Shown here: positions 45,699 to 55,467 of the stretch, piece after piece
Layout: each line of letters begins with the position of its first letter
How positions within the stretch are numbered: the first letter of the stretch is position 1
From: Hungatella sp.
Lineage (GTDB): Bacteria > Bacillota > Clostridia > Lachnospirales > Lachnospiraceae
Assembly (NCBI GenBank): GCA_009712635.1
Contig: WASS01000029.1
Span: forward strand, 293,276 to 357,275
Direction: 5' to 3'
Length of the DNA stretch: 64,000 nt
Translations under genes and position numbers: made by a program
Notes under the pieces: model-generated
Seen by the model: only the letters and a program-made list of their open reading frames with translations
The model's database searches: none
Told to the model about the DNA's origin: nothing

Positions 45699-45770
45699 TA
45701 TTAATTCCTTTCGTTTTTATCATTTGCTTTTCATACCCCTGATACATTCGTTCTGAATCAATTTGGTTTA

Positions 45771-45804
45771 TTATTGTAAACTCCACATTGGAACCACCTC
45801 CTTT
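45771..45804 (-). other. Minimal five-codon leader ORF upstream of the M6 protease
   Basis: On the minus strand, TAAAGGAGGTGG (45804 down) precedes ATG at 45788, encoding MWSLQ and a TAA stop. It has a better ribosome site than many genes here, yet ends at once, about 72 nt before the protease start. The rest of 45699-46019 is AT-rich and holds no other gene. Confidence 0.35.
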
Positions 45805-45921
45805 ACTTTATAAAATATTTATCGTAATTATTTTCGTACTCATAACATATGTCAGTAAATATTAATAATTATTAATTATTGTTAATAATGTCACTGTAAG
45901 TAAAATAAAAATAAAACAATT

Positions 45922-45960
45922 AAAAAACAGGCCGATTTATTGAAGATCGGTCTGTTTTTT
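45922..45960 (-). terminator. Terminator of the 69-residue minus-strand gene
   Basis: AAAAAACAGGCCGAT (45922-45936) pairs with ATCGGTCTGTTTTTT (45946-45960), 15 bp with one G-U and a 9-nt loop. On the minus strand it ends in T6. Confidence 0.85.
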
Positions 45961-46019
45961 AAATTTCCAGATTGTTATTACAATCATTATTTACACTTGT
46001 TTCTAAATCATGTATCATA

Positions 46020-46229
46020 TTAATAAGTGTGGTTGTCAGAGGATCCTGATTTCACAATTGATTGAACGTAAGCCAGCATTTCCAGTTTTGACTGGATTGT
46101 TTCTGCATGATCAACCATATGCTGCTGTTCTTTTTCCGGCAGGGAAAAAAAGTAATTCATCGCCTGAAATTCTTCCAGTGCCAGCCCGAAGCCTAAAGGC
46201 ATTTCAATACCCTGAGTGTATTTTTTCAT
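46020..46229 (-). CDS. Small conserved-looking hypothetical protein, 69 residues
   Basis: Minus-strand ORF beginning MKKYTQGIEMPLGFGLALEE, followed by FQAMNYFFSLPEKEQQHMVDH and a helical C-terminus. AAGGAGG lies 5-7 nt before the ATG and a strong terminator follows the stop. The pattern MPxGFGxAL...AMxYFxSLxExxQ is familiar from small uncharacterised proteins in Lachnospiraceae, but I cannot name a family or function. Predicted helical, cytoplasmic. Confidence 0.72.
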   Translation of the reverse strand: MKKYTQGIEMPLGFGLALEEFQAMNYFFSLPEKEQQHMVDHAETIQSKLEMLAYVQSIVKSGSSDNHTY

Positions 46230-46377
46230 AAAGACCTCCTTGTATTTTATAAACAGATTATTTGTTATTATTGTATTTTTTAAAGTAACTATTCGGGAAT
46301 AAGAAATAATTATAAAACCGGTTCATTTGAGGAATCATTATATACAAATAGTCTCATAAAAAACAGGAGGAGCTGAA

Positions 46378-46746
46378 ATGTTATTTTTCGCTGTGCTTTT
46401 TATTACGTTAGCTTTAATCTTTTATACTTTGGGAGTGTTTGGTGAAAAGCTGCAAAAGATTTTAAAACCATGGCATCTCGTTGCTTTCTGGGCTGGATTT
46501 GTCTGTGATACAACTGGAACATCATTAATGAGCCGTCTTGCTGTGGGACAGAGTGCCATTAATTTTCATTCAGTAACCGGAACTGCGGCAATCTTACTTA
46601 TGCTTATCCATGCAGTCTGGGCAACGGTGGTTCTAATACGAAATAATAAAGATATGATGGCTGGATTTCACAAATTCAGCCTGTTTGTATGGCTGATCTG
46701 GCTGATACCTTATTTCTCCGGTATGTTTGCCCATATGATCAGGTAG
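46378..46746 (+). CDS. HsmA-family (TIGR03987-like) membrane protein
   Basis: 122 residues with four predicted membrane segments (MLFFAVLFITLALIFYTLGV; ILKPWHLVAFWAGFVCDTTG; VTGTAAILLMLIHAVWATVV; FSLFVWLIWLIPYFSGMF). HLVAFWAGFVCDTTGTSLMS and NFHSVTGTAAILLM match small HsmA-type proteins. Histidines in the membrane segments could ligate haem or metal, but this is speculation. ATG 46378 follows AGGAGGAG. The DUF1848 gene begins 16 nt downstream, so the two are probably co-transcribed. Confidence 0.75.
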   Translation: MLFFAVLFITLALIFYTLGVFGEKLQKILKPWHLVAFWAGFVCDTTGTSLMSRLAVGQSAINFHSVTGTAAILLMLIHAVWATVVLIRNNKDMMAGFHKFSLFVWLIWLIPYFSGMFAHMIR

Positions 46747-46762
46747 TGGTAAAGGAGGTACA

Positions 46763-47710
46763 ATGATACTCAGTGCCAGCCGCCGGACTGATATTCCGGC
46801 ATTTTATTCTGACTGGCTGTTAAATCGTTTAAAAGAAGGGTTTGTACTGGTTCCCAATCCAAGAAATCCTTCTCATTACAGCCGGGTACAGCTAAGCCCA
46901 CAGATCGTGGACTGTATCGTATTTTGGACGAAAAATCCCAGAGAAATGATATCTAAGCTTGACGTAATATCCGCTATGGGATATGATTTTTATATCCAGT
47001 TTACCCTTACTCCATATGGTAGAGATGTGGAGGAATATTTACCGGATAAAAAAGAATTGATTGAAGATTTTTTAAAGTTAAGCGCTAAAATTGGTTCCAA
47101 TCGCGTTATCTGGCGCTATGATCCTGTGGTATTCACCGGCAGGATGAATGTGGAGTACCATTTAGAGTGTTTCGAAAAAATGGCAGGTTTATTGGAAGGC
47201 AGCACAAACCGATGTATTTTCAGTTTCCTTGATATTTATGCCAGATTGAAATCCCCGCTTCAAAATCTTGGAGTCCGCGACATACAGGAAGAGGACATGC
47301 TAAGGATCGGGGAAGGATTTTCAAAAAGTGCAAAAAAGCATGGAATCCAATTGTCTACATGCTGTGAATCGGTTGATCTAAGCCGATTCGGGATCCGCCA
47401 TGCTTCCTGCATCGATGGGGATTTAATTGAGGAATTGACTGGCTGCAGCCTTCGTAAAAAGAAGGATATCGGACAGCGTCCCGGATGTGGATGTATGGAA
47501 AGTGTGGATATCGGCAGCTATGACAGCTGTGGGAATGGCTGCAAGTACTGCTATGGAGTTTATTCAAGAGAACGAGCCCGTTTAAACCGGGAGAATCATG
47601 ATCCCAAATCCCCGGTTTTGTTTGGATCAGTTCCTCAGGATGCAATTATAACAGAAAGACCGGTAAAGTCCTTAAAGGATGGGCAGATGGATTTCTTTCA
47701 TCTCATTTAA
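46763..47710 (+). CDS. DUF1848 protein with C-terminal cysteine motif
   Basis: 315 residues. The opening SASRRTDIPAFYSDWLLNRL and VFWTKNPREM identify DUF1848, a TIM-barrel-like family distantly allied to spore photoproduct lyase. Near the C-terminus, GCGCMES (C242, C244) precedes SCGNGCKYCYG with C256, C260 and C263 in CX3CX2C spacing, as used by radical SAM enzymes to hold a [4Fe-4S] cluster, although radical SAM proteins usually carry it near the N-terminus. ATG 46763 follows AAAGGAGG. Function unknown; iron-sulfur chemistry is the likely theme. Confidence 0.85.
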   Translation: MILSASRRTDIPAFYSDWLLNRLKEGFVLVPNPRNPSHYSRVQLSPQIVDCIVFWTKNPREMISKLDVISAMGYDFYIQFTLTPYGRDVEEYLPDKKELIEDFLKLSAKIGSNRVIWRYDPVVFTGRMNVEYHLECFEKMAGLLEGSTNRCIFSFLDIYARLKSPLQNLGVRDIQEEDMLRIGEGFSKSAKKHGIQLSTCCESVDLSRFGIRHASCIDGDLIEELTGCSLRKKKDIGQRPGCGCMESVDIGSYDSCGNGCKYCYGVYSRERARLNRENHDPKSPVLFGSVPQDAIITERPVKSLKDGQMDFFHLI

Positions 47711-47815
47711 CATTTAATTGACAGACATATCTATTACATTCGTTGAGCTAACAACTATCTGAAATTTTCTGACATTAAAATCATAAGACGAATGCAGCAA
47801 AATATATATTAAATA

Positions 47816-47852
47816 GGGCTGATTACCAGAAAGAGAAGCTGGAAATCAGCCC
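47816..47852 (+). promoter_or_regulatory. Strong leader hairpin before the two-component operon
   Basis: GGGCTGATT-A-CCAG (47816-47829) pairs with CTGG-A-AATCAGCCC (47839-47852): 13 bp with one A-A mismatch and a 9-nt loop. No T-run follows on the plus strand, so it is probably an mRNA leader element rather than a terminator. Confidence 0.6.
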
Positions 47853-47928
47853 GAAAAACCTGAATTGAATTGGAAGGGGGTTTCAGATTCTGATCGACAG
47901 AAAACGAATAGCCGGAAAAAAATTCAGA

Positions 47929-49731
47929 ATGCTGTCACTGAGCAGTAAATTTACATTGCTGATTCTCGGTGTTTTAATGGTACCCATTGGAATTTTTATT
48001 CTGCTGTTTTTTCATAATATGGAAGCGTCCTTATACAGGGATGGACAAACACAGATGATTTATGAACTGGATAAAAGCTGCCAGAATGCGGAGCAGATTG
48101 CAGTAAACTGTAAATTATCCTCTGAAATCATTGTAAATAATGAATCTATCAATGATTTCTTAAATCAGATTGCATCCGATAAAAAATTCAGTTTTATGGA
48201 CATTCTGGACTTTTATGGGAAAGAGATCAGCGGAGTGCAGAAGATTGTCAAGAGCAACCCCTATATTTATAAGCTGAGAATGTTTGTCAACTCCAATACC
48301 GTGAAGGAGATTATTCCCCTTCTCTACAAAGAAGATAAAATTGCCAACTTAAAATGGGGCAAAGACGGGGTACCGCCTACAGGAACCTGGTGTTTTGATT
48401 ATGAGGATGTTTTAAGCCAGGCGGATGATCCGGACCATATTCCAAGAATTGCTTCCCTCATTACAAGGCTCAATGATTACCGGTACGGACGGTATGGCAT
48501 TGTGGAATCTGCGGTAACTATGGAAAATATGTTTCCTGATCTCTATCATTCAACCGTGACAGACAGAACCTGTTTTATCGATTCGGCTGGCATCCTATAC
48601 AGCAGTCCTCAGCTTTCCCCTCTGTGGGAAAAGCAAAAAGAAGATATGATGGATTTTATACATAGTCTGGAAGAATCAGATTCGCTTTCAAACGGTGCGG
48701 TCAGCAAAAGGACAAGAATTGGAGGAGAAGAGGTTTTAGCCGGCTGCGTGAAAATTAAATCCATTCAGGGATACTTAATCCGGATTGTTTCCATGAAAAA
48801 TGAAAAAATGGCACTTCGTACTTCGAAATTACAGTTTTCTCTTCTTTGGATTATGATCCTCATCGTACTGTTTTTATTTTCCAATAAGCAGGTAACCCAT
48901 ATATTAAGGCAGTTTTTCGAGATCTACGATACGGTTTATCAGGTACAGAAGGGGGATTTAAAGGTAAGAGTAAAGAATATGAGCCGGGATGAATTCGGAG
49001 AACTGGGAATTGAGCTGAATACCATGCTGGACCGGATACAGAAGCTGATGGATGAAACTCTGCACCGTGAGTTGCTTGTGAAAGATGCGCAGATTAAGGC
49101 ATTGCAGAATCAGATCAACAATCATTTTATTTACAATGTATTGGAATCAATTAAAATGATGGCGGAAATTGATGAAAAATATGAGATTGCAGATACGGTA
49201 GCTTCCTTCGGCGAGCTTTTGCGTTACAGCATGCGGTGGAAATCAGGCTACGTTATGGTGGAGGCAGAAATTGATCAGATCAGGAATTATCTGGCGCTGG
49301 TAAATTTGTGGTATGACGATGAAATCGGCTTAAGCATGGAGCTTCCCCAGGAAATTCTGTGTCAGGAAATACCCAAGATGTCACTGCAGCCCATTGTTGA
49401 GAACGCAATCGGCCATGGGATGCGGGAATTTACAGAAGATACCTGCATCTATATGGAAGGAGAGATCATTGAAGATATCTGCTATATCCACATCACAGAT
49501 CACGGTTGCGGGCTGGAAGAAGCAGAATTGGAAAAACTGCGCAAACGGCTAAGCGGTGAAATAGAAGATACATCCGGGCAGGAAAATGGAATTGGATTAA
49601 AGAATGTTCATGACAGGTTACAAATTGGCTTTGGTCCGGATTATGGAATCGTTATTGATTCCAGAAAGCATGCTTTTACAAAAGTTACGGTAAAAATTCC
49701 ATATCAGAAAAGAAAGAAGGGGATCACATGA
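47929..49731 (+). CDS. YesM-type sensor histidine kinase
   Basis: 600 residues from ATG 47929. Membrane segment at residues ~8-29 (FTLLILGVLMVPIGIFILLF), an extracellular sensor of about 270 residues, a second segment (FSLLWIMILIVLFLFS), a HAMP-like linker, the phosphoacceptor H399 in QINNHFIYNVLESIK, and a HATPase domain with PIVENAIGHGM and GIGLKNVHDRL. The ATG lacks a good ribosome site. GGAAGGGGG at 47872-47880 instead points to an in-frame ATT (47887) or CTG (47890) start that would add a basic N-terminus. The stop overlaps the next ATG (ATGA). It should sense a sugar outside and phosphorylate the adjacent regulator. Confidence 0.92.
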   Translation: MLSLSSKFTLLILGVLMVPIGIFILLFFHNMEASLYRDGQTQMIYELDKSCQNAEQIAVNCKLSSEIIVNNESINDFLNQIASDKKFSFMDILDFYGKEISGVQKIVKSNPYIYKLRMFVNSNTVKEIIPLLYKEDKIANLKWGKDGVPPTGTWCFDYEDVLSQADDPDHIPRIASLITRLNDYRYGRYGIVESAVTMENMFPDLYHSTVTDRTCFIDSAGILYSSPQLSPLWEKQKEDMMDFIHSLEESDSLSNGAVSKRTRIGGEEVLAGCVKIKSIQGYLIRIVSMKNEKMALRTSKLQFSLLWIMILIVLFLFSNKQVTHILRQFFEIYDTVYQVQKGDLKVRVKNMSRDEFGELGIELNTMLDRIQKLMDETLHRELLVKDAQIKALQNQINNHFIYNVLESIKMMAEIDEKYEIADTVASFGELLRYSMRWKSGYVMVEAEIDQIRNYLALVNLWYDDEIGLSMELPQEILCQEIPKMSLQPIVENAIGHGMREFTEDTCIYMEGEIIEDICYIHITDHGCGLEEAELEKLRKRLSGEIEDTSGQENGIGLKNVHDRLQIGFGPDYGIVIDSRKHAFTKVTVKIPYQKRKKGIT

Positions 49732-51197
49732 ATCATGTGCTGATTGCAGAAGATTGTAAAATTATAAGAAAAGGAATCTCTGCCATGATTACGCGGTGCC
49801 AGGTTCCAATTAACCAGATTATAGAATGTAAAAATGGTCTGGAGGCACTGGAGATTATCCGGAACATGCCCATTGATGTTCTCATTACAGATATTCGTAT
49901 GCCGGATATGGATGGAATCACGTTGGTAAAAGAGCTTCAAAAAAGCCAGTACATACCAAGAATTGTTGCAATCAGTGGATATGATGATTTTTCCTGTGCT
50001 GTTGATCTGCTAAGATGCGGGGCCAGAGAATATCTGTTAAAACCAGTGAAGCGGGAAGAACTGAATTCAATTATGATGAAGCTGGAGGAGGAGATACAGA
50101 AGGAACAGTCTGAAAAACGGGCAAAGAGGGCGTTGTGTTACAGTCAGATCAGGCGAATTCTTTTGTCTGAAAACATTTCCAGAGAGGAGATGAAAGAAGC
50201 AGAGCGGTTAAACTGGTTCAATGAGGAAACCTATTCAGTAGTAATAAGCAGCGGAACTCTTAATGTGGTGGATGATACACATATATTTACGTTCCCTGAT
50301 GTGGATGGGTGCCAGGTGACATTAATGGCAGAAAAAGAAGTGAAAGATTTTATTTTAAACAGGAACGGCAGCTCAGACTATGGAGTCAGCAATCCATTTC
50401 AGGGACTTTTGAATTTAAGGAAAGCGTATGAAGAAGCCAGACAGCGGAGAATCCGTGGCTTTTGTATGCAGGAAAAAGAAGGGGTAACCAGTAAAAACTG
50501 CCTGATGCCCCAAAATGAAATGGAGTGTTTTGTTCAACGGATCGGAACTCAGAAAAACAGTAAAAACGAAGCGATTCTTCTGGATCTGGCAGAAAGAGTG
50601 AAAAAAGGAGAAGTGGAAGGATTACAGTTTCAGGAATTTATGAGTCACATAGTTATGAGAGTCAGAGAATTCTACGGCAGAATCCTGGCAGAGGAAGAAA
50701 TATCTTTGGAGAAACTCTGCCATATGCTTGAATTTAATAACATTGATGAGTACTGTACGGAAATCAGGCGGGTGTTTTCCTGTATCAATGAACGGGTGCT
50801 TCGTGAAAATGATGATTATAAAAGCCGCTTAAAGGTGGAAGAGGCATTGACCTATATGAATGAAAATTATTCCAGAAATATCAACATGGCCATGGTTTCC
50901 AATCACGTATCCATGAATTACACCGTATTTTCCATTGCTTTTAAGGAATATACCGGCGATAACTTTGTTAATTATTTACGAAAGATCCGTATGAATGAAG
51001 CAAAGCGGCTGCTGGCAGAAACTGATTATAAGATCGGCGAAATCGGACAGATGACAGGGTATGAAGATCCCAAGCATTTTATGAAGTCATTTAAGTGGGT
51101 GGCTGGTATTACTCCCAGTGAGTTTCGGAAAAATTTAAGAGTGAAGGATGGGAAAACTGAAAATAATACACCAAAAACGAAAATAGTAACATTTTAA
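49728..51197 (+). CDS. YesN-type response regulator with AraC DNA-binding domain
   Basis: 489 residues: N-terminal receiver (1-120) with phosphoacceptor D55 in VLITDIRMPDMDG and K104-like LLKPVKREE, a central linker region, and a C-terminal AraC HTH pair (residues ~385-475: SRNINMAMVSNHVSMNYTVF; YKIGEIGQMTGYEDPKHFMK). Translationally coupled to the kinase through ATGA. It lies directly upstream of the Opp-type transporter and beta-mannosidase/beta-glucosidase operon and most probably activates it. Confidence 0.93.
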   Translation: MNHVLIAEDCKIIRKGISAMITRCQVPINQIIECKNGLEALEIIRNMPIDVLITDIRMPDMDGITLVKELQKSQYIPRIVAISGYDDFSCAVDLLRCGAREYLLKPVKREELNSIMMKLEEEIQKEQSEKRAKRALCYSQIRRILLSENISREEMKEAERLNWFNEETYSVVISSGTLNVVDDTHIFTFPDVDGCQVTLMAEKEVKDFILNRNGSSDYGVSNPFQGLLNLRKAYEEARQRRIRGFCMQEKEGVTSKNCLMPQNEMECFVQRIGTQKNSKNEAILLDLAERVKKGEVEGLQFQEFMSHIVMRVREFYGRILAEEEISLEKLCHMLEFNNIDEYCTEIRRVFSCINERVLRENDDYKSRLKVEEALTYMNENYSRNINMAMVSNHVSMNYTVFSIAFKEYTGDNFVNYLRKIRMNEAKRLLAETDYKIGEIGQMTGYEDPKHFMKSFKWVAGITPSEFRKNLRVKDGKTENNTPKTKIVTF

Positions 51198-51285
51198 TTA
51201 AACCTTTTAACATTTACAATAGAATTGTAGTACATAATAGCCCCAGGTTAAAAGATCTGGGAGATCATTGGGCGGAGGTTTATGA

Positions 51286-53163
51286 ATGAGAAAGAGACTT
51301 AACAAGTGGACTGCGCTGGTTACTGTTGGCGCAATGACTATGACCCTTCTTTCCGGATGCCAGAAAGCAGCATCCACGGATGGAACCGGGCAGACAAGCA
51401 AGGCTGAGGAGACGACGCAGACAACTGCACAGACAACAACGGCAGAAGAAAAAAAGGATACGGCAGATGCCGGTTCCACACCAAGGAATGAAACTCTTTA
51501 TTTCAACGGACAGCAGTGGGGGACAATTAATGACTGGAATCCGTTAAGCTCTAATTCAAACAATGCAATGGCAATCACACAGCAGGATAATGCAAGGACG
51601 ATCGTATATGAGACTCTTTTCATGTATAACATGCTGGACGGTAAACTTTACGGACTTTTAGGAAAAGATTATTCCTGGAACGATGGACAGACAGAGCTGA
51701 CCATAACCATAAACCCGGATGCCAAATGGAGTGATCAGACTCCGGTTACCGCACAGGATGTTGCATACACCTTTGACTGCCATAAAAAATACGCCACTGC
51801 ACAGGGCAGTGATTATTCCAATTATATTGATACAGTGGAAGCGAAAGACGATCATACCGTAATATTTAAGGCGAAGCTGGATGACAAAGGTCTACCGGTG
51901 AATCCCTTAAAGGTTGTAGAATATGTTCCCAAAATCTATGTTATGCAGAAAGCCTACCTCCAAAAAGTGGAGCAGCGTAATGGCAACGATGCAGACAAAA
52001 TCAAACAGGACCGTATGGACGATTTCGTCGCTTCCGGACCTTATAAATCCTATTACAATGACGACCAGAAAGTTGTTTTTGTAAGAGATGATAATTATTG
52101 GGGAAAAGCCCTGTGGGGAAAGCTTCCCGCACCAAAATATATTACCCACGTAATCTATGAAAATAATGCCGCAGGAGATACTGCGTTTAAATCTGGAGAG
52201 GTTGATGTTTCTCAGCAGTTCATTACCAATGTGCAGAAACTATGGGAAGAAGACGGTCTGCCAATCTCCACCTATATTGATGAAGCACCTTACGGCGTCT
52301 GTGCGACCATGCCAACCGCTTTCTTTAATGTGGAGAAGCCAGGACTTGACAGGAAAGAAGTAAGAAAAGCCATTGCCATGGCAGTTGATTATGATCAGAT
52401 CATTGCTTCCGCCATGTCCAATCAGTCGCCAAGCTTTAAAGATGTTCCCCGTTCCATTATGAACCCAACTTCCGGGGAACAGGCACTTGTAAATCAGGAT
52501 GCATTAAAGGATTATCAGTTTACAGGTAATGATGTGGAAGGCGCAAAAGCACTCTTAGACAAGGCTGGAATTGTGGATAAAGATGGAGACGGAATCCGCG
52601 AAATTGACGGCAAGAATCTTACCTTTAAAGCAGAATGTCCGGATGGCTGGACGGACTGGAATGCATCTTTGGAAATTGTTGCAGCAGCAGGAAGTAAAAT
52701 TGGAATCGGAATAGAGACTTATTTCCCAGATGCCAATACCTTCTATGATGATATGACGACCAGAAAGTTTGATATCTGTATGTGGAACCCGCCTGCAGCT
52801 TCTGTTGCAAACCCATGGGGCAGAGCCATGGCCTTTATGTCCACCGATTACGCCGGACTTAAGGTAAACTGGACCGGAAACTACGGCGGTTACATCAATG
52901 AGGATGCAAACAATCTGTTAAAGAAGATCCCGTTAGAGACCAATAAAGATACACTGAAAGAGTACTATACAGAACTGAGCAGGATTTACTTGGATGAGGT
53001 TCCTTCCTTCTCCCTGATGTACAGACCAATGCTGTTTCACGCAGTGAATGAAAGTGTATGGACTGGATTCCCGCAGCTTGATGATGGTGATAACATTCCG
53101 CCCACAGACTGTACCGATGGTTATGGAATCGCAGCGCTTTATAATCTGGTGAATGTAAAATAA
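51286..53163 (+). CDS. Family 5 (Opp/Dpp-type) solute-binding lipoprotein, probable oligosaccharide ligand
   Basis: 625 residues. Lipobox LLSGC gives lipidated Cys25, then a Thr/Gln/Glu-rich linker. [40 protein letters not shown] and [18 protein letters not shown] are family 5 signatures. ATG 51286 follows GGAGGT; an ATG four bases earlier opens only a six-codon frame. Family 5 proteins are often annotated as peptide-binding, but Thermotoga relatives bind cellobiose and mannobiose, and the downstream GH2 and GH3 genes support a beta-linked oligosaccharide here. Confidence 0.9.
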   Translation: MRKRLNKWTALVTVGAMTMTLLSGCQKAASTDGTGQTSKAEETTQTTAQTTTAEEKKDTADAGSTPRNETLYFNGQQWGTINDWNPLSSNSNNAMAITQQDNARTIVYETLFMYNMLDGKLYGLLGKDYSWNDGQTELTITINPDAKWSDQTPVTAQDVAYTFDCHKKYATAQGSDYSNYIDTVEAKDDHTVIFKAKLDDKGLPVNPLKVVEYVPKIYVMQKAYLQKVEQRNGNDADKIKQDRMDDFVASGPYKSYYNDDQKVVFVRDDNYWGKALWGKLPAPKYITHVIYENNAAGDTAFKSGEVDVSQQFITNVQKLWEEDGLPISTYIDEAPYGVCATMPTAFFNVEKPGLDRKEVRKAIAMAVDYDQIIASAMSNQSPSFKDVPRSIMNPTSGEQALVNQDALKDYQFTGNDVEGAKALLDKAGIVDKDGDGIREIDGKNLTFKAECPDGWTDWNASLEIVAAAGSKIGIGIETYFPDANTFYDDMTTRKFDICMWNPPAASVANPWGRAMAFMSTDYAGLKVNWTGNYGGYINEDANNLLKKIPLETNKDTLKEYYTELSRIYLDEVPSFSLMYRPMLFHAVNESVWTGFPQLDDGDNIPPTDCTDGYGIAALYNLVNVK

Positions 53164-53191
53164 GAGGAATTACAAAAGGGGTGAGACTTTG

Positions 53192-54193
53192 ATGGGATAT
53201 AAAAAATATTATACCAATAAAATCATCTGGTATCTGATAACTCTGGTAATTGCTGTCGTGCTGAATTTCATTCTGCCCAGACTGATGCCAGGTGATCCGG
53301 TCTCAGCCATTGCGGCCAGGGCGGTAGACGGCATGACCGATTCTACCGCAATCCAGGCCGTATATGAGGACTATGCGGATAAATTCGGTGTTAATCTGCC
53401 TATGAGCACTCAATTTCTTATTTTCATAAAGAATGCTTTGAGAGGGGATTTTGGAGTTTCCTTCAGCCAGTATCCCAGAACCGTTGGGAATATTATCGCT
53501 TCTTCCGTATGGTGGACCGTCTGTCTTCAGCTTCCTGCAATTTTGCTTGGCTGGATTCTTGGTAATGTCCTTGGAGCAGTTTCTGCCTATAAGAAAGGTA
53601 TATTTGATAAGGGAATTCTTCCTGCATTTTTATTTATGAGCAATGTACCGGCTTTTGGTATGGCGACTGTTCTTCTTTATGTATTTTCACTGAAGCTGGG
53701 TCTGGCTCCTTCCAGCGGAGGCTATGGTTTTGATTTAATTCCCAGCGCAAGCATTACATTTTTCCGTTCTGTTCTGGCTCATTACCAGCTTCCATTCTGG
53801 TCTGTAGTTCTTATAACAGTTGGTGGTCAGGCGATCGGAATGCGTTCCATGTCAATCTATGAATTAAATGCAGATTACGTAAAATACAGCCGCTTTATGG
53901 GAATTAAAGACAGAAAAATTGTGGGATATGTATTTCGCAATGCCATGCTTCCCCAGATCACAGGTCTTGCCATGTCAATAGGAACCATGATCGGTGGGGC
54001 ACTGGTTGCGGAAATTATCTTCAGTTATCCGGGTCTTGGAACCACACTGCTGGCTGCTGTCAAGGGAAGGGATTACCCCTTAATATCTGCCTGCACACTG
54101 ATTATTACAATCATGGTATTACTGGCTAATTTAATTGTAGAGCTGATTTACGGTGTCATTGATCCAAGGATCAAGGCAGCACAGCAGGATTAG
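53192..54193 (+). CDS. ABC permease, DppB/OppB type
   Basis: 333 residues from ATG 53192 (AGGGGTGAG upstream). [20 protein letters not shown] is the first membrane segment and LMPGDPV follows, as in DppB. The family loop [20 protein letters not shown] and [20 protein letters not shown] are typical. The second subunit is encoded 11 nt downstream. Confidence 0.93.
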   Translation: MGYKKYYTNKIIWYLITLVIAVVLNFILPRLMPGDPVSAIAARAVDGMTDSTAIQAVYEDYADKFGVNLPMSTQFLIFIKNALRGDFGVSFSQYPRTVGNIIASSVWWTVCLQLPAILLGWILGNVLGAVSAYKKGIFDKGILPAFLFMSNVPAFGMATVLLYVFSLKLGLAPSSGGYGFDLIPSASITFFRSVLAHYQLPFWSVVLITVGGQAIGMRSMSIYELNADYVKYSRFMGIKDRKIVGYVFRNAMLPQITGLAMSIGTMIGGALVAEIIFSYPGLGTTLLAAVKGRDYPLISACTLIITIMVLLANLIVELIYGVIDPRIKAAQQD

Positions 54194-54204
54194 GAGGGTG
54201 AGTG

Positions 54205-55455
54205 ATGAAAAACCAGATCAGACAGATTTTCCATTCCCCTAAATTTACAGTGGGATTTATCATATTTGCAGCATTGCTTGTGTTAACCGTTTTTTATCCT
54301 TTGATTGTGACCAATGATCCTTTGGAGATGGTTGGACAGGGGAACTTTTTTAAGCCGGGAACCTATATCTCAGTCTCGGAAGCGGTGAATACAAATCCAT
54401 ATACCTTAAATTTAAATGCGTCCTCCAGCAGGCTTGAGCAGAATTTAAGCATGGAGGAACGTATGGCGATGGCCGACTGGCTGAATCAGTTCGCAGGCAT
54501 TTCTTCAAAGGAGATGGATGTAACGGATGCCGGGGGGCTTGTATCACTGTGGAAAGATCACTATGATTCTGCCAGTGAGCAAAAAGGTCTTATCGCCGCC
54601 AGAAAAAAGTATTTCAGCCGTCTTGATAAAAAGATTACAGGACTGCTTGAGGATACAGATGTTCTTCTGGCTGAAAAGAATCAGGAGACAGGGGAAGTAT
54701 CGGTTAAAAAGACGATACCATCCACCTCTTATGTCAATGTTAAGGACGTAGGAAGCAGGCGGGTATTCATTCTGGGGACAGATAATTTCGGACGTGATGT
54801 GTTAACAGAGCTGGTGGCAGCAATTAAAACCTCTTTAAAAATAGGATTTATTGCAGGACTGATTGCCACAACCATTGGGCTTTCTCTGGGTCTGATTGCC
54901 GGTTACCTGGGGGGAATCATCGATGACTTTATTTTGTTTATCACCAATCTTTTTACTGTAATCCCCAGCTTTATTCTTCTTATTCTGATTTCCTACAGCA
55001 TAGGTAAAAATGCCAGAGGGGTAATGATGGTGGCAATCATTATCGGACTTACCTCATGGACCTGGACTACCAGATCGGTTCGTTCCCAGGTGATTTCTCT
55101 TCGAAACAGAGATCACGTGAATCTGTCAAAGCTTTCCGGACACAGTCTGTTTCGGATTATTCTGACTGATATTCTTCCATACATAGCATCTTACGTTGTA
55201 ATGGCACTGATTTTACAGATTTCCTCCGGGATTCTTGCAGAAGCTCAGTTATCCATGATAGGGCTTGGCCCTGCGACAACAACGGTATCCACTCTTGGTC
55301 TTATGATGAACTGGGCGATGTCTTACAGTGCACATTTGAATGGGGACTGGTGGGCTTATTTTCCTGTCATCATTTCCATCGCGCTGATTTCATTTTCCTT
55401 AAATCTGATGAATACGGGCCTGGATCAGATATTTAATCCGCAGTTAAGAGAGTGA
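54205..55455 (+). CDS. ABC permease, DppC/OppC type, with enlarged external domain
   Basis: 416 residues against about 300 for DppC. After the first membrane segment (TVGFIIFAALLVLTVFYPLI) there is an extracytoplasmic insert of roughly 150 residues (about 40-190) rich in charged residues, before the conserved GTDNFGRDVLTELVAAIKTS and the remaining five segments. The rest of the protein is ordinary. The insert is mostly predicted helix and may contact the binding protein. ATG 54205 follows GGAGGGTG. Confidence 0.9.
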   Translation: MKNQIRQIFHSPKFTVGFIIFAALLVLTVFYPLIVTNDPLEMVGQGNFFKPGTYISVSEAVNTNPYTLNLNASSSRLEQNLSMEERMAMADWLNQFAGISSKEMDVTDAGGLVSLWKDHYDSASEQKGLIAARKKYFSRLDKKITGLLEDTDVLLAEKNQETGEVSVKKTIPSTSYVNVKDVGSRRVFILGTDNFGRDVLTELVAAIKTSLKIGFIAGLIATTIGLSLGLIAGYLGGIIDDFILFITNLFTVIPSFILLILISYSIGKNARGVMMVAIIIGLTSWTWTTRSVRSQVISLRNRDHVNLSKLSGHSLFRIILTDILPYIASYVVMALILQISSGILAEAQLSMIGLGPATTTVSTLGLMMNWAMSYSAHLNGDWWAYFPVIISIALISFSLNLMNTGLDQIFNPQLRE

Positions 55456-55467
55456 GGAGGATAAAAC

